From Microvirga sp. (lineage in GTDB: Bacteria > Pseudomonadota > Alphaproteobacteria > Rhizobiales > Beijerinckiaceae), in NCBI GenBank assembly GCA_031181145.1, contig JAPSLB010000020.1, positions 1 to 64,000 of the forward strand: DNA of 64,000 bases, written 5' to 3'. The translations under genes and the position numbers were made by a program. Positions 41,712 to 51,756 of this stretch are shown one piece after another. Position 1 is the first letter of the stretch, and each line of letters opens with the position of its first letter. Below the pieces are notes generated by a model. That model was not told where the DNA came from and did not search any database. It worked only from the letters and a program-made list of their open reading frames with translations.

Positions 41712-41793
41712 CCGCCAAGGCAACTTTGTATCTCCTCGCCGCTGAGCTAAAGCTACTTCGTTCCATCGTTCGAGAGCGAAGATTCCGGCAAGC

Positions 41794-42480
41794 ATGAGCG
41801 GCGACGAGACTCCTCATTACCACGGCCATCGTGACCGCCTCCGCGCCCGTTTCATGGAAGTGGGCGGCGAGGCCCTGCCGGATTACGAGCTTCTGGAGCT
41901 CGTGCTCTTCCGCTCCATCCCGCGCCGGGACGTGAAGCCGCTGGCCAAGGAACTCATCAGACGCTTCGGCACCTTCGCGGAGGTTCTGGCTGCCTCCCCT
42001 GCCCGCCTCCAGGAGGTGGATGGAATCAGCGAGAAGGTCGTGGCCGATCTCAAGATCGTGGAAGCCTCCGCCCGCAGGCTCGCCAAGGGCGAAGTGGCGA
42101 AGCGGCCGGTTCTCTCCTCATGGGCCTCCGTGCTCGATTACTGCCGCACCACCATGGCCTTCATGGACAAGGAGCAGCTCCGCCTGCTCTTCCTGGACAA
42201 GCGCAATGCGCTGATCGCCGACGAGGTGCAGCAATCCGGAACCATCGATCACACGCCGGTCTACCCCCGCGAGGTGGTGAAACGGGCGCTCGAACTCTCC
42301 GCCTCCGCCATGATCCTGGTCCACAATCACCCCTCGGGCGACCCCACCCCTTCCCCTGCGGACATCAAGATGACCCGGGAGATCATCGATGCGGCCAAGC
42401 CTCTGGGCATCACCGTTCACGATCACATCATCGTCGGTCGCGAGGGCCATGCGAGCCTGAGGGGGCTGCGCCTCATCTGA
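41794..42480 (+). CDS. radC: RadC family JAB-domain protein
   Basis: 228 aa. An N-terminal helix-hairpin-helix-like region (about 30-85) precedes the MPN/JAMM metalloprotease-like domain, with the metal motif [14 protein letters not shown] (His, His, Asp) near residues 174-187 and an upstream Glu in [11 protein letters not shown]. The historical link to DNA repair is not supported for all members, and the enzymatic role is unknown. It begins [20 protein letters not shown], as in homologues. The usual order map then radC is seen in related genomes. Confidence 0.94.
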   Translation: MSGDETPHYHGHRDRLRARFMEVGGEALPDYELLELVLFRSIPRRDVKPLAKELIRRFGTFAEVLAASPARLQEVDGISEKVVADLKIVEASARRLAKGEVAKRPVLSSWASVLDYCRTTMAFMDKEQLRLLFLDKRNALIADEVQQSGTIDHTPVYPREVVKRALELSASAMILVHNHPSGDPTPSPADIKMTREIIDAAKPLGITVHDHIIVGREGHASLRGLRLI

Positions 42481-42538
42481 GGCGGACCAAGGAATTTCCC
42501 GCCGCGTCAGACCCGTGCCCCCATCCTGGAAGATCGGG

Positions 42539-43099
42539 ATGAACGCTACGACGATTGCCACTGGCCTCCTCATGGCCTGCATTCTGAGTTCGGCCGGCAT
42601 GGCGCGATCCCAGCCTCGATCCCCTCACGCCAGCGACCAGCAGCCGCTCGGCGCCACCGGCGCCGGGACGGCGAATACCGGCCTCATCACGCAGCGCTCC
42701 ACGGGCGTGCTGCGCACGTCCGATCTGATCGGGCAGGACGTCACCGGTCCCGGGAACGAGGATATCGGCGAGATCGAGGACATCATCCTGGACAGCAAGG
42801 GGCAGATCGCCGCCTTCGTCATCGAAGTGGATGGGCCCCTCGGCCTTGCGAATCGCGAGATCGCCGTGCCGGCAATCTCCGTTCGGGTCGACCCGATCGA
42901 CACGACGGCCAGCACAGGGACGATCCAGGGTGCCGGACTGCCTGCGAGCACAGCCGAAGGGCAGCAGATCCGCGAGGACAGCCGGATCAGCAGGATTTTC
43001 TCGCCGGATCGCATCATGCTGACGTTTCCTGCGGAGCAGCTCAAGTCCATGCCGGCTTTCGAAGATGACGATGAGGCGGCCTGTCGCCGGTTCTCATGA
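42539..43099 (+). CDS. exported PRC-barrel domain protein
   Basis: A 186-aa protein with a signal peptide (about 1-24, ATGLLMACILSSAGMA ...) and a PRC-barrel domain (about 58-115): TSDLIGQDVTGPGNEDIGEI, IEDIILDSKGQIAAFVIEVD. PRC-barrel proteins in alphaproteobacteria are periplasmic or membrane-associated and of uncertain function. The C-terminal part is polar and acidic. GTG 42515 would extend it by eight residues. ATG 42539 gives a clean signal peptide and is preferred. Convergent with exoD. Confidence 0.8.
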   Translation: MNATTIATGLLMACILSSAGMARSQPRSPHASDQQPLGATGAGTANTGLITQRSTGVLRTSDLIGQDVTGPGNEDIGEIEDIILDSKGQIAAFVIEVDGPLGLANREIAVPAISVRVDPIDTTASTGTIQGAGLPASTAEGQQIREDSRISRIFSPDRIMLTFPAEQLKSMPAFEDDDEAACRRFS

Positions 43100-43122
43100 C
43101 GGCGCGCCGGCCGAGCCGCCCA

Positions 43123-43743
43123 TCAGAAGAACGAGTCGATGCCGGTGAAGATGGCGTAGACGAAGCCGAGGCTGAGCACCATGCCGATGGAGCCGATGAT
43201 CAGCCCGCCGATGATCACCAAACCGTCCCGCTCCACGAGCCCGAGGCCCACGAGGCAGACGGCCAGGCCGAGCGGGATCTGCCCCACGAAGGGGGGGGCG
43301 AAGAGAAGCCCCAGCGCCATCAGCAGGATGATCACCCCCATGATGCGCATGGCGAGCGGCGTATCCAGGAAGGTCATCCGCGGACGCGAGAAGCGCTCCA
43401 GCCTTCGGAACGCCGGCACGGCTCGTCCCACGGCCCGCTCCACATCCGTGCGGGCCAGCGAGCGGTTCATGAGCTGACCCGGCAGCCAGGGAGCGTCGCG
43501 CCCGAAAGCGATCTGGATGGCGACCAGGGCCAGGAGCAGGCCGCAGACCAGCGGGATCGGCGGCGGCATGGGGAGGCAGTTCGGCAAGCCCAGGAGGACG
43601 ATGAGGAGCGCAAAGGCCCTGTCCTGGAGCACGGCCATGATGTCGCGCACGGTCAAGCGCTCGCCTGGCTGTGAGGCAAGGGCGAGCAGGATCTGCGATG
43701 TTCGAGCGTTGGAAAACAAGGAGCCCTGGCCAGTTCGAGGCAA
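43123..43743 (-). CDS. exoD: ExoD-family exopolysaccharide-related membrane protein
   Basis: 206 aa of the ExoD type. The N-terminal helical part (LLALASQPGERLTVRDIMAV) is followed by about four hydrophobic segments, among them FALLIVLLGLPNCLPMPPPI and MRIMGVIILLMALGLLFAPP. ExoD proteins affect exopolysaccharide production and alkaline tolerance in rhizobia. The molecular function is unclear. It ends in a hydrophobic segment (VLSLGFVYAIFTG). A gene for a small usg protein lies 54 bases upstream on the same strand. Confidence 0.9.
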   Translation of the reverse strand: MPRTGQGSLFSNARTSQILLALASQPGERLTVRDIMAVLQDRAFALLIVLLGLPNCLPMPPPIPLVCGLLLALVAIQIAFGRDAPWLPGQLMNRSLARTDVERAVGRAVPAFRRLERFSRPRMTFLDTPLAMRIMGVIILLMALGLLFAPPFVGQIPLGLAVCLVGLGLVERDGLVIIGGLIIGSIGMVLSLGFVYAIFTGIDSFF

Positions 43744-43797
43744 CGAGCCTCTCTAAACGAGTTGCGTTCCCGGGCCAAGGCTTGTCGGCACGATGCG

Positions 43798-44067
43798 CTA
43801 ATGAATGTTGATCTCCCCGGCGATGGCCTGGAACTCGGCGGGGCGGATCAATTGCGAATGGGTAACCCTGACGGAATGAAGCGGCCCCGCCAGCTCGCGC
43901 TTCCAGAATTCCAGGAAGTCGATGAGCACGGGGAAGCGCGGGGCCAGATCGTAGTCCTGCCAGATATAGGTCTGGAGGAGCGTAGGATGGTCCGGCATCC
44001 GGTAGAGTATCTGGGCAGTCGTCAGCCCGTAGCCTTCCAGCTGGCGGATGAAATCCTTGGATGCCAT
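43798..44067 (-). CDS. usg: usg protein
   Basis: 89 aa with a near-exact fit to the usg family: MASKDFIRQLEGYGLTTAQI, YRMPDHPTLLQTYIWQDYDL, APRFPVLIDFLEFWKRELAG and LHSVRVTHSQLIRPAEF. The family was named as an open reading frame upstream of trp genes and has no established function. In this genome it is next to exoD and not to a trp operon. ATG 44067 (MASKDF) was chosen rather than 44085. Confidence 0.92.
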   Translation of the reverse strand: MASKDFIRQLEGYGLTTAQILYRMPDHPTLLQTYIWQDYDLAPRFPVLIDFLEFWKRELAGPLHSVRVTHSQLIRPAEFQAIAGEINIH

Positions 44068-44207
44068 GCGAACTCCCTCTCTCACGTCAGGATCCAGAGG
44101 CAGGCATCCACCCGATCAGAGGGCGATTTCCTGCCCTATGCTCAAGGCTAAATCTTGATCGTCCCTTCGGGTTCCCGCAAGAGACCGGGAGGCTCTGTTC
44201 ACCGCGC

Positions 44208-44741
44208 TCAAGGAGACGTGATCTGCTTGTGGAAGTAGGTCGTGCCGCACAGACCGCCCTGCGGCCACAGGGCGTAGTTCGGAATGACGCCCACGCGCTG
44301 CCAGCCCAGGCGGGCGTAAAGGCGCTCCCCGTCGCTTCCGGTCACCGTGTCGAGAACGAGCACCGTTTTGCCCGCTTTGCGGGCCGCCTCCTCCGCCGCT
44401 CGCATGAGAGCGGCGCCGATCCCGCGCTTCCGGGCCCTGCGGTGCACCAGCATCTTGGCGATATCCGCCCGGTGCGGCTGGTTCTCCGGCTGCCTGAGGA
44501 TCACCTGGACCGTTCCCACGATCCGCCCGCCGTCCTCGGCCACGAGCAGAATGCGTTCTCCCGAGGTGACGCCTTCGGCCACTCCCCTCCAGAAGGCGTC
44601 CGCCTTGTCGAAAGTCATCGGCAGCATGAAACTGACGGAGGCGCCGCCCTCCACGCAATCGATCAGAACATGGGACAAGGCTCGAACCTGCTCGGCAGCC
44701 TCGGCGGACGACAAGGAGCGAATCGTGACGGCCTCGCTCAT
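44208..44741 (-). CDS. GNAT-family N-acetyltransferase
   Basis: 177 aa. The acetyl-CoA-binding segment is ADIAKMLVHRRARKRGIGAA (about 95-114) with the R/Q-x-x-G-x-G/A pattern, then ALMRAAEEAARKAGKTVLVL. It ends YALWPQGGLCGTTYFHKQ. It probably acetylates a small amine or an amino acid. Its ATG at 44741 follows AGGAGG and overlaps the stop of the upstream XRE-cupin regulator (ATGA), so it is the most likely regulated partner of that protein. Confidence 0.9.
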   Translation of the reverse strand: MSEAVTIRSLSSAEAAEQVRALSHVLIDCVEGGASVSFMLPMTFDKADAFWRGVAEGVTSGERILLVAEDGGRIVGTVQVILRQPENQPHRADIAKMLVHRRARKRGIGAALMRAAEEAARKAGKTVLVLDTVTGSDGERLYARLGWQRVGVIPNYALWPQGGLCGTTYFHKQITSP

Positions 44742-45343
44742 GGGAACCTCCTGGATGGGCTTGAGGACTTCGTGTCCGTGGTCAGGGCCACCAGGTAGCG
44801 GGCGGCCCGGTCCGACAGGTTGCGGAAGATCGTCGGCTGCTCGATATCCATGCACAGGCAGTCGCCGGCGAGGAGCCGCCAGGTCTCGTCGCCGAGCCCC
44901 ACCTCGATCTCCCCATCGATGATCCAGATCTGCTGACTGACGCCCACGGAACGTCGCCCGGTCTCATAGGCCACCCGTGCCCCGGCGGGCATGATCACCT
45001 CGACGAGTTCGATCAGTGACGGAAAGCCCGGAGGCGACAGGTTGCGACGCACATAGCCGCTGTCCGGATCGCGCCAGACCCGCTGCTCCTGACGGCGCGC
45101 CAGCGGCGAGGCCGCTCCGCTCTCCCTCTCGGCGAAGAGGGAGGCGAGCGTGACGCCCAATCCGGCGGCGAGCCTGTCGAGAATCACGGCCGTGGGGCTG
45201 CTTTCCGCCCGCTCGATGAGGGAGATCATGGAGCGGCTCACGCCGGTGCGTTCGGCCAGCCCTTCGAGCGTCAGCCCCCGCTCGACCCGCAGGCTGCGGA
45301 GCCGCTCGGCAAGATGGGCGTTGATATTGGATGCGTCCTCCAT
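44738..45343 (-). CDS. XRE-family regulator with C-terminal cupin
   Basis: 201 aa. The N-terminal helix-turn-helix (about 15-69) includes RSLRVERGLTLEGLAERTGV and SRSMISLIERAESSPTAVIL. The C-terminal cupin (about 120-195) likely binds a small effector. The start is taken at ATG 45343. The promoter elements TTGACT (45378-45373) and ATTCTA (45354-45349) would put the start of transcription at this ATG, so a leaderless message is possible. ATG 45358 is an alternative. The adjacent palindrome lies between the -35 and -10 elements, consistent with autorepression. Confidence 0.88.
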   Translation of the reverse strand: MEDASNINAHLAERLRSLRVERGLTLEGLAERTGVSRSMISLIERAESSPTAVILDRLAAGLGVTLASLFAERESGAASPLARRQEQRVWRDPDSGYVRRNLSPPGFPSLIELVEVIMPAGARVAYETGRRSVGVSQQIWIIDGEIEVGLGDETWRLLAGDCLCMDIEQPTIFRNLSDRAARYLVALTTDTKSSSPSRRFP

Positions 45344-45348
45344 GAAGG

Positions 45349-45378
45349 TAGAATGCATGTCCAATATATTGGAGTCAA
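45349..45378 (-). promoter_or_regulatory. autoregulated promoter with internal operator palindrome
   Basis: On the minus strand TTGACT (45378-45373) serves as -35 and ATTCTA (45354-45349) as a weak -10. The exact palindrome TCCAATATATTGGA (45360-45373) fills the spacer. It is the likely binding site of the XRE-cupin regulator encoded directly downstream. Confidence 0.5.
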
Positions 45379-45489
45379 CGGTCACGGTCAGGCCGTTCGG
45401 GGCGCATCTTGTGAGAAGATCCCGGCTTGTGCGAACGAACCAACTCGCCTTCACTAAGCACCCTGCCCCTAGAGAGGAGATCACCCGGA

Positions 45490-46338
45490 ATGCGTTTCGC
45501 CTTTGCCGGAATCGATTTTCTCGGGGACGTGTTCGAAACGCTGATCGGAAAGGGCTGGCAACCCATCAAACTGTTCAGCAGGCCCTGCGACGGCATCTAC
45601 GACTTCAACGAGGTCACGGTATCGCGTGCCCGCAGCCTCCGCATCCCGATTCAGATGTCGCGCATCGCCCCGGCGGATCTCGCGGGGCTGAAGGTTGCCG
45701 GCTGCGACGCTCTGGTGGTGGCGGGCTATCCCTGGCTCATCAGAGGCTGGGAGCAGCACGTGCCCTATGCCCTCAACTTCCACCCCTCGCCCCTGCCGGA
45801 AGGGCGCGGCCCCTACCCTCTGTTCAAGGCGATCCTCGACGGGCTTCCGGAGTGGGGCGTCACGGCCCATGTCCTGGAGCCCGCTTTCGACACGGGCCCG
45901 ATTCTGGCTCAGAGGCGCTTTGCCCTGAGCCCGCACGAGACCCATGACACTCTCCTGGCCAAGTGCCAGATGTCCGCCAAGCAGATCGCGGCCCGGCTCG
46001 CCCATGACCTTCCCCAGCTTTGGAAGGATGCGCAGCCTCAGGGGGCGGGCACCCATTGGCCCCGGATTACCCAGGCCGAACGAACGATCGACTGGACGGG
46101 AAGCGTGGATGACGTGCTGCGTACGATCCGCGCTTTCGGATCGATCGAGGCCTTCGGCCAGGTCGATTCCCGCTACGTCTACATCTCGAGCGCCACCGGC
46201 TGGAGGGAGGCGCACGGCTACAGGCCGGGGTCTCTCGTGCACAAGCACCGCAAGCACCTGGTCGTAGCCGCCGGGGACGGCCTCGTGCAGATCACCGGCT
46301 GGAGCCATTATGCACCGGGACCTGCGAGAGGTCCGTGA
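45490..46338 (+). CDS. formyltransferase-family protein (Fmt-like)
   Basis: A 282-aa protein with the formyltransferase N-terminal fold and an Fmt-like C-terminal domain. The catalytic region is LNFHPSPLPEGRGPYPLFKA (about 97-116, with the conserved Asn-x-His), followed by WGVTAHVLEPAFDTGPILAQ (Asp). It is not the canonical methionyl-tRNA formyltransferase, and a sugar, amine or other formyl or hydrolytic role is possible. The ATG at 45490 is the first in the family-like frame. It is divergent from the XRE-cupin regulator. Confidence 0.82.
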   Translation: MRFAFAGIDFLGDVFETLIGKGWQPIKLFSRPCDGIYDFNEVTVSRARSLRIPIQMSRIAPADLAGLKVAGCDALVVAGYPWLIRGWEQHVPYALNFHPSPLPEGRGPYPLFKAILDGLPEWGVTAHVLEPAFDTGPILAQRRFALSPHETHDTLLAKCQMSAKQIAARLAHDLPQLWKDAQPQGAGTHWPRITQAERTIDWTGSVDDVLRTIRAFGSIEAFGQVDSRYVYISSATGWREAHGYRPGSLVHKHRKHLVVAAGDGLVQITGWSHYAPGPARGP

Positions 46339-46341
46339 TGA

Positions 46342-46410
46342 TCAGCGCCGCCGCCTCAGCAGTTTCCAGGCTTGGCGGATGAGCACGATATTCCTGATGA
46401 GCTTGAGCAT
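46342..46410 (-). CDS. 22-residue basic peptide, hypothetical
   Basis: MLKLIRNIVLIRQAWKLLRR followed by RR and TGA: an amphipathic helix with a strongly basic tail. A GGAG lies about 8 bases before the ATG at 46410. It overlaps no other gene and sits between convergent genes. The short length makes the call weak. The clear ribosome site and non-random composition are the only support. Confidence 0.4.
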   Translation of the reverse strand: MLKLIRNIVLIRQAWKLLRRRR

Positions 46411-46490
46411 GTGAAGATCTCCGAGAACCATGTGCCCTTCAAGAAGCGGCGGGAATCGAAAGTTCCCGTGCCTCACGCATCCTTGAGGCC

Positions 46491-47018
46491 TCAGAGATCG
46501 TGATAAAGCCGCCTTTGATAGACGAGAGCGGGCTTCGCCGCGCCGAGACGGATGCTCACGATCTCACCGATGATCACGTGATGGGTGGCGACGACCCTCG
46601 CATCGTCCAGGCGGCAGTCGAAGGAGACGAGGCTCGTGGCAAGCGCGGGCGCACCCGTGACGAGCTTGTCCCATTCGCCTTTCGAAAAGCGATCGGGACC
46701 CTGCAGCTCGGTGCGGCCGGCGAAGACATTCGCCAGAAACTGATCCGATCCGTTCAGGACGTTCACGCAGAAGACCCCGTTCGCCAGCAGCGCCTGGGCC
46801 GATCGGGCGGCCGTATTGACGCAGACCAGGAGCGAGGCCGGCTTGTCGGTGACGGGGGTAACGGCAGTCGCCGTGAAACCGGCCAGGCCAAATGGCCCGT
46901 CCGTCGTGACCACGTGGACGGCCGCAGCGACACGGCTCATGCCCTCCCGGAAGAGAACGGGATCGAGGCCATGGGCGCCGGTTTCGGTAGATGGGGGTGG
47001 GGCGGGACTCTTCAACAT
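46491..47018 (-). CDS. flavin reductase family protein (HpaC/RutF-like)
   Basis: A 175-aa NADH:flavin oxidoreductase of the short HpaC type. Conserved segments are VAAAVHVVTTDGPFGLAGFT, ASLLVCVNTAARSAQALLAN, GVFCVNVLNGSDQFLANVFA and a C-terminal ATHHVIIGEIVSIRLG. It supplies reduced flavin to a partner monooxygenase, or acts alone. The partner is not adjacent. ATG 47018 follows GGAAG. A GTG at 47042 would add eight residues. Confidence 0.87.
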   Translation of the reverse strand: MLKSPAPPPSTETGAHGLDPVLFREGMSRVAAAVHVVTTDGPFGLAGFTATAVTPVTDKPASLLVCVNTAARSAQALLANGVFCVNVLNGSDQFLANVFAGRTELQGPDRFSKGEWDKLVTGAPALATSLVSFDCRLDDARVVATHHVIIGEIVSIRLGAAKPALVYQRRLYHDL

Positions 47019-47314
47019 GTTCTTCCAGGAAGCCTCTCCCACTCTTTCGAGCGGAGCACAAGGCCGTCCTGGAGCATATGGGTCTCAAGGAAAGGCTTTG
47101 GAAGCCGCCATCCGAGCCTTGCCGCTCATTCGAGCAGACGCCGCCGAATAATCCATCAAATTCGCTGATGAGAATCTTAACAACACGTTGTCGAGGGAAA
47201 AACGTTTTGCTAGAGACGCGCCTAAACTTACGTCCGGCTTGGCCTTGCACCTGCATCGTGCTTTGTTGAGCCGTTCCCAAGCAAAGACCCGCTTCCAGAG
47301 GGCAAGGGTAGGAC
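47019..47314. other. leader and promoter region of the liv operon
   Basis: 296 bases between the divergent flavin reductase and livH genes. It holds a possible promoter (TTGTCG at 47188-47193, 17 bases, TAGAGA at 47211-47216), giving a leader of about 95 bases before livH. AGGGCAAGG precedes the livH ATG. No leader peptide rich in Leu, Ile or Val was found. Confidence 0.4.
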
Positions 47315-48235
<921 letters not shown>

Positions 48236-48247
48236 GGAGCAGCAAAC

Positions 48248-49659
48248 ATGAACGCTCCTTCCATCACAGCGTCGGCCCAGGCGGCGGCCGTGACCAGGAC
48301 CTTCGACCTGAAGGCGGCCCTCAAGGACGCCTTCAGGTCAGCCCTCATCACCTTCGGCCTATCCATTCCGATCCTGTCCTTCAAGACGGAGCAGAGCGGA
48401 GCCGATCTGTACCTCAGCTCCCGCTGGGGCCTGGCGCTGATCGTCACGGCCATCGTGTTCGGCCTGCGCATCCTGGTCCACGCCTTCACGGCATCCCGTG
48501 CCTACCGGAAGGCCACTCCCAGCCCTAAGCAGGCGACGGAGCTCGTGCACGCTCAGCCGAGCGCCTTCCAGCACGTCTCGAAATTCGCCATTCCCTTCTT
48601 CCTCGGCGTGGCGGTCGCCTTCCCGGTGCTGATCTACCTCATTCAGGGCGGACTGAACGAATCCCGCTACTGGATCGACCTCGGCATCCTGATCCTCACC
48701 TATGTGATGCTCGGTTGGGGCCTCAACATCGTGGTGGGCCTCGCGGGCCTGCTCGATCTGGGATACGTCGCCTTCTACGCGGTCGGTGCCTATTCCTACG
48801 CCCTTCTGTCCACCACGTTCGGGCTGTCGTTCTGGATCTGCCTTCCGCTTGCCGGCATCCTCGCCGCGTTCTGGGGCATCATCCTCGGATTCCCCGTGCT
48901 GCGCCTGCGCGGCGACTATCTCGCCATCGTGACGCTGGCCTTCGGCGAGATCATCCGCCTCGTGCTGATCAACTGGGTGGACGTTACCAACGGCGCCGCC
49001 GGCATATCGTCGATCCCGCGGGCCACCTTCTTCGGCATTCCGTTCACCGCAGGGGAAGGCGGCTTCGCCGAGACCTTCGGGCTCGAATTCAGCGGCATGC
49101 ACAGGATTATCTTCTTCTACTATCTCATCCTGGCGCTCGCGCTGCTCACCAATTTCGTCACCATGCGCCTGCGCAAGCTGCCCGTGGGACGCGCATGGGA
49201 AGCCCTGCGCGAGGACGAGATCGCCTGCCGCTCGCTGGGCATCAACACCACGAACACCAAGCTGACGGCCTTCGCCATCGGCGCCATGTTCGGCGGCTTC
49301 GCGGGCTCCTTCTTCGCCGTCCGCCAGGGCTTCGTCTCCCCGGAGAGCTTCAACTTCCTGGAATCGGCGATCATCCTGGCCATCGTGGTCATGGGCGGCA
49401 TGGGCTCTCAGATCGGCGTCGCCATTGCGGCGATCGTGCTGGTCGGCGGCCCCGAGGTCCTGCGCAACCTGACCTTCCTCAAAGCCGTGTTCGGGGAAGG
49501 GTTCGATCCGAACGAGTACCGCCTGCTGCTCTTCGGCCTCGGCATGGTGGCCATGATGGTCTGGCGCCCGCGCGGACTGATCTCGGAACGCGAACCCTCG
49601 GTGATCTTGAAAGAGCGCAAGGCCATCTCCGGCTCGCTCGTGAAGGAAGGACACGGCTA

Positions 49660-49660
<1 letters not shown>
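48248..49660 (+). CDS. livM: branched-chain amino acid ABC transporter permease LivM
   Basis: A 470-aa permease. The first 110 residues, with two hydrophobic segments, are an N-terminal extension relative to short LivM proteins, as in many Rhizobiales. The core begins near [20 protein letters not shown] and contains [20 protein letters not shown] (the LivM signature) and [20 protein letters not shown], the EAA-like loop. It overlaps livG by one base (TAATG), so translation is coupled. It pairs with LivH in the membrane. Confidence 0.95.
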
Positions 49661-50498
<838 letters not shown>

Positions 50499-50502
<4 letters not shown>

Positions 50503-51269
50503 CCGCTGGAGCGAGCATTCAACAACAGACCGCGCCGAACGTGGGCCGTCAGCCGCTTCTGAGCGTGCGCGGCGTCAAGACCTATTACGGCAACATCATC
50601 GCCCTCAAGGGCGTGGACATGGATGTCCACGAGGGCGAAATCGTTACGCTGATCGGCGCCAACGGCGCCGGCAAGTCGACGCTGATGATGACGATCTTCG
50701 GCAACCCGCGGGCGCGGGAAGGCACGATCACCTATGCGGGGCGCGACATCACGAGGATGCCGACCCACGAGATCGCCCAGCTTTCCATCGCTCAATCCCC
50801 CGAGGGGCGGCGCATCTTCCCGCGCATGACCGTCTTCGAGAACCTCCAGATGGGGGCCTCGATCAACGGCTTCGCCCATTTCGATCAGGATCTCGAGCGG
50901 GTCTGCACCCTGTTTCCGCGTCTCAAGGAGCGCCTGCAGCAGCGTGGCGGCACCCTCTCCGGGGGCGAGCAGCAGATGCTGGCCATCGCCCGCGCGCTCA
51001 TGAGCCGGCCCAAGCTCCTCCTCCTGGACGAGCCGTCGCTGGGTCTCGCGCCGCTGATCGTGAAGCAGATCTTCACGATCATCAAGGAACTCAACGAGAA
51101 GGACGGGATGACGGTCTTTCTCGTCGAACAGAACGCCTACCACGCCCTCAAGCTCGCCCATCGCGGCTACGTGATGGTGACGGGCAACATCACCATGAGC
51201 GGCACCGGCAAGGAACTGCTCGAGGATCCGCAGGTCCGGGCGGCCTATCTCGAAGGAGGGCACCACTGA
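50499..51269 (+). CDS. livF: branched-chain amino acid ABC transporter ATP-binding protein LivF
   Basis: A 256-aa second ATPase of the heterodimer. Walker A is GANGAGKST, the signature is LSGGEQQMLAIARALM, Walker B is LLLLDEPSLGLAP, and the LivF-type VEQNAYHALKLAHRGYV follows. The first 20 residues (TAGASIQQQTAPNVGR) are a short extension before the fold starts at PLLSVRGVKTYYG. ATG 50499 overlaps the livG stop by four bases (ATGA), so expression is coupled. Confidence 0.95.
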
Positions 51270-51631
51270 TGCAGGGCATTCTCTACGAAGAGCCTTCGGT
51301 CTGGCTCTTTCTCCTCATCACGGTGATCATGGGCGGCTGGGCGGCCTGGATGACGGGACGGGCGATCGCCATGACCTGGCGGCCCTTCTGGACCCTGATC
51401 CTCTACCTGTTCGTCCTGGGAGGAGCGGTGCGCTTCATCCACTTCGCCTTGTTCGGCGGGACGCTGCTGTCGGTCCACTATTATGCGGTGGACACGATCG
51501 TTCTGCTGATCATCGGCTCGCTGGGTTTCCAGTACCGCCGCGCCCGCATGATGACGACCCAGTACCGCTGGCTTTACGAGCGGACCGGCCCTTTCTCCTG
51601 GCGGGAAAAGACTTCTCCGACGAAGGGCTAA
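51269..51631 (+). CDS. DUF6867 membrane protein of the liv operon
   Basis: A 120-aa protein with three hydrophobic segments: VWLFLLITVIMGGWAAWMTG, WTLILYLFVLGGAVRFIHFA and YYAVDTIVLLIIGSLGFQYR. A basic cytoplasmic tail follows (RRARMMTTQYRWLYERTGPF). This fits the DUF6867 family found between livF and livK in Methylobacteriaceae and relatives. It overlaps livF by one base (TGATG), so it is part of the transporter operon. A structural or assembly role in the ABC complex is an inference. No enzyme motif is seen. Confidence 0.85.
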   Translation: MQGILYEEPSVWLFLLITVIMGGWAAWMTGRAIAMTWRPFWTLILYLFVLGGAVRFIHFALFGGTLLSVHYYAVDTIVLLIIGSLGFQYRRARMMTTQYRWLYERTGPFSWREKTSPTKG

Positions 51632-51756
51632 GCCCAAAAGATTCCCAGGTGACAAAGGCTTAAAAAACAGCATGATGTTACCTTGGATGACGGGTTTCCC
51701 GTCAAACCGGCTCCCCGAGGAAGAGGGGCCTATAAAACCACCAGAGGAGTGACCTC

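Noticed and set aside
44068-44207. GGAAC-N16-GATT upstream of usg as an EcfG promoter
   Set aside because: Two mismatches in the -10 and a long leader. It has the same weak form as the one near 31.8 kb.
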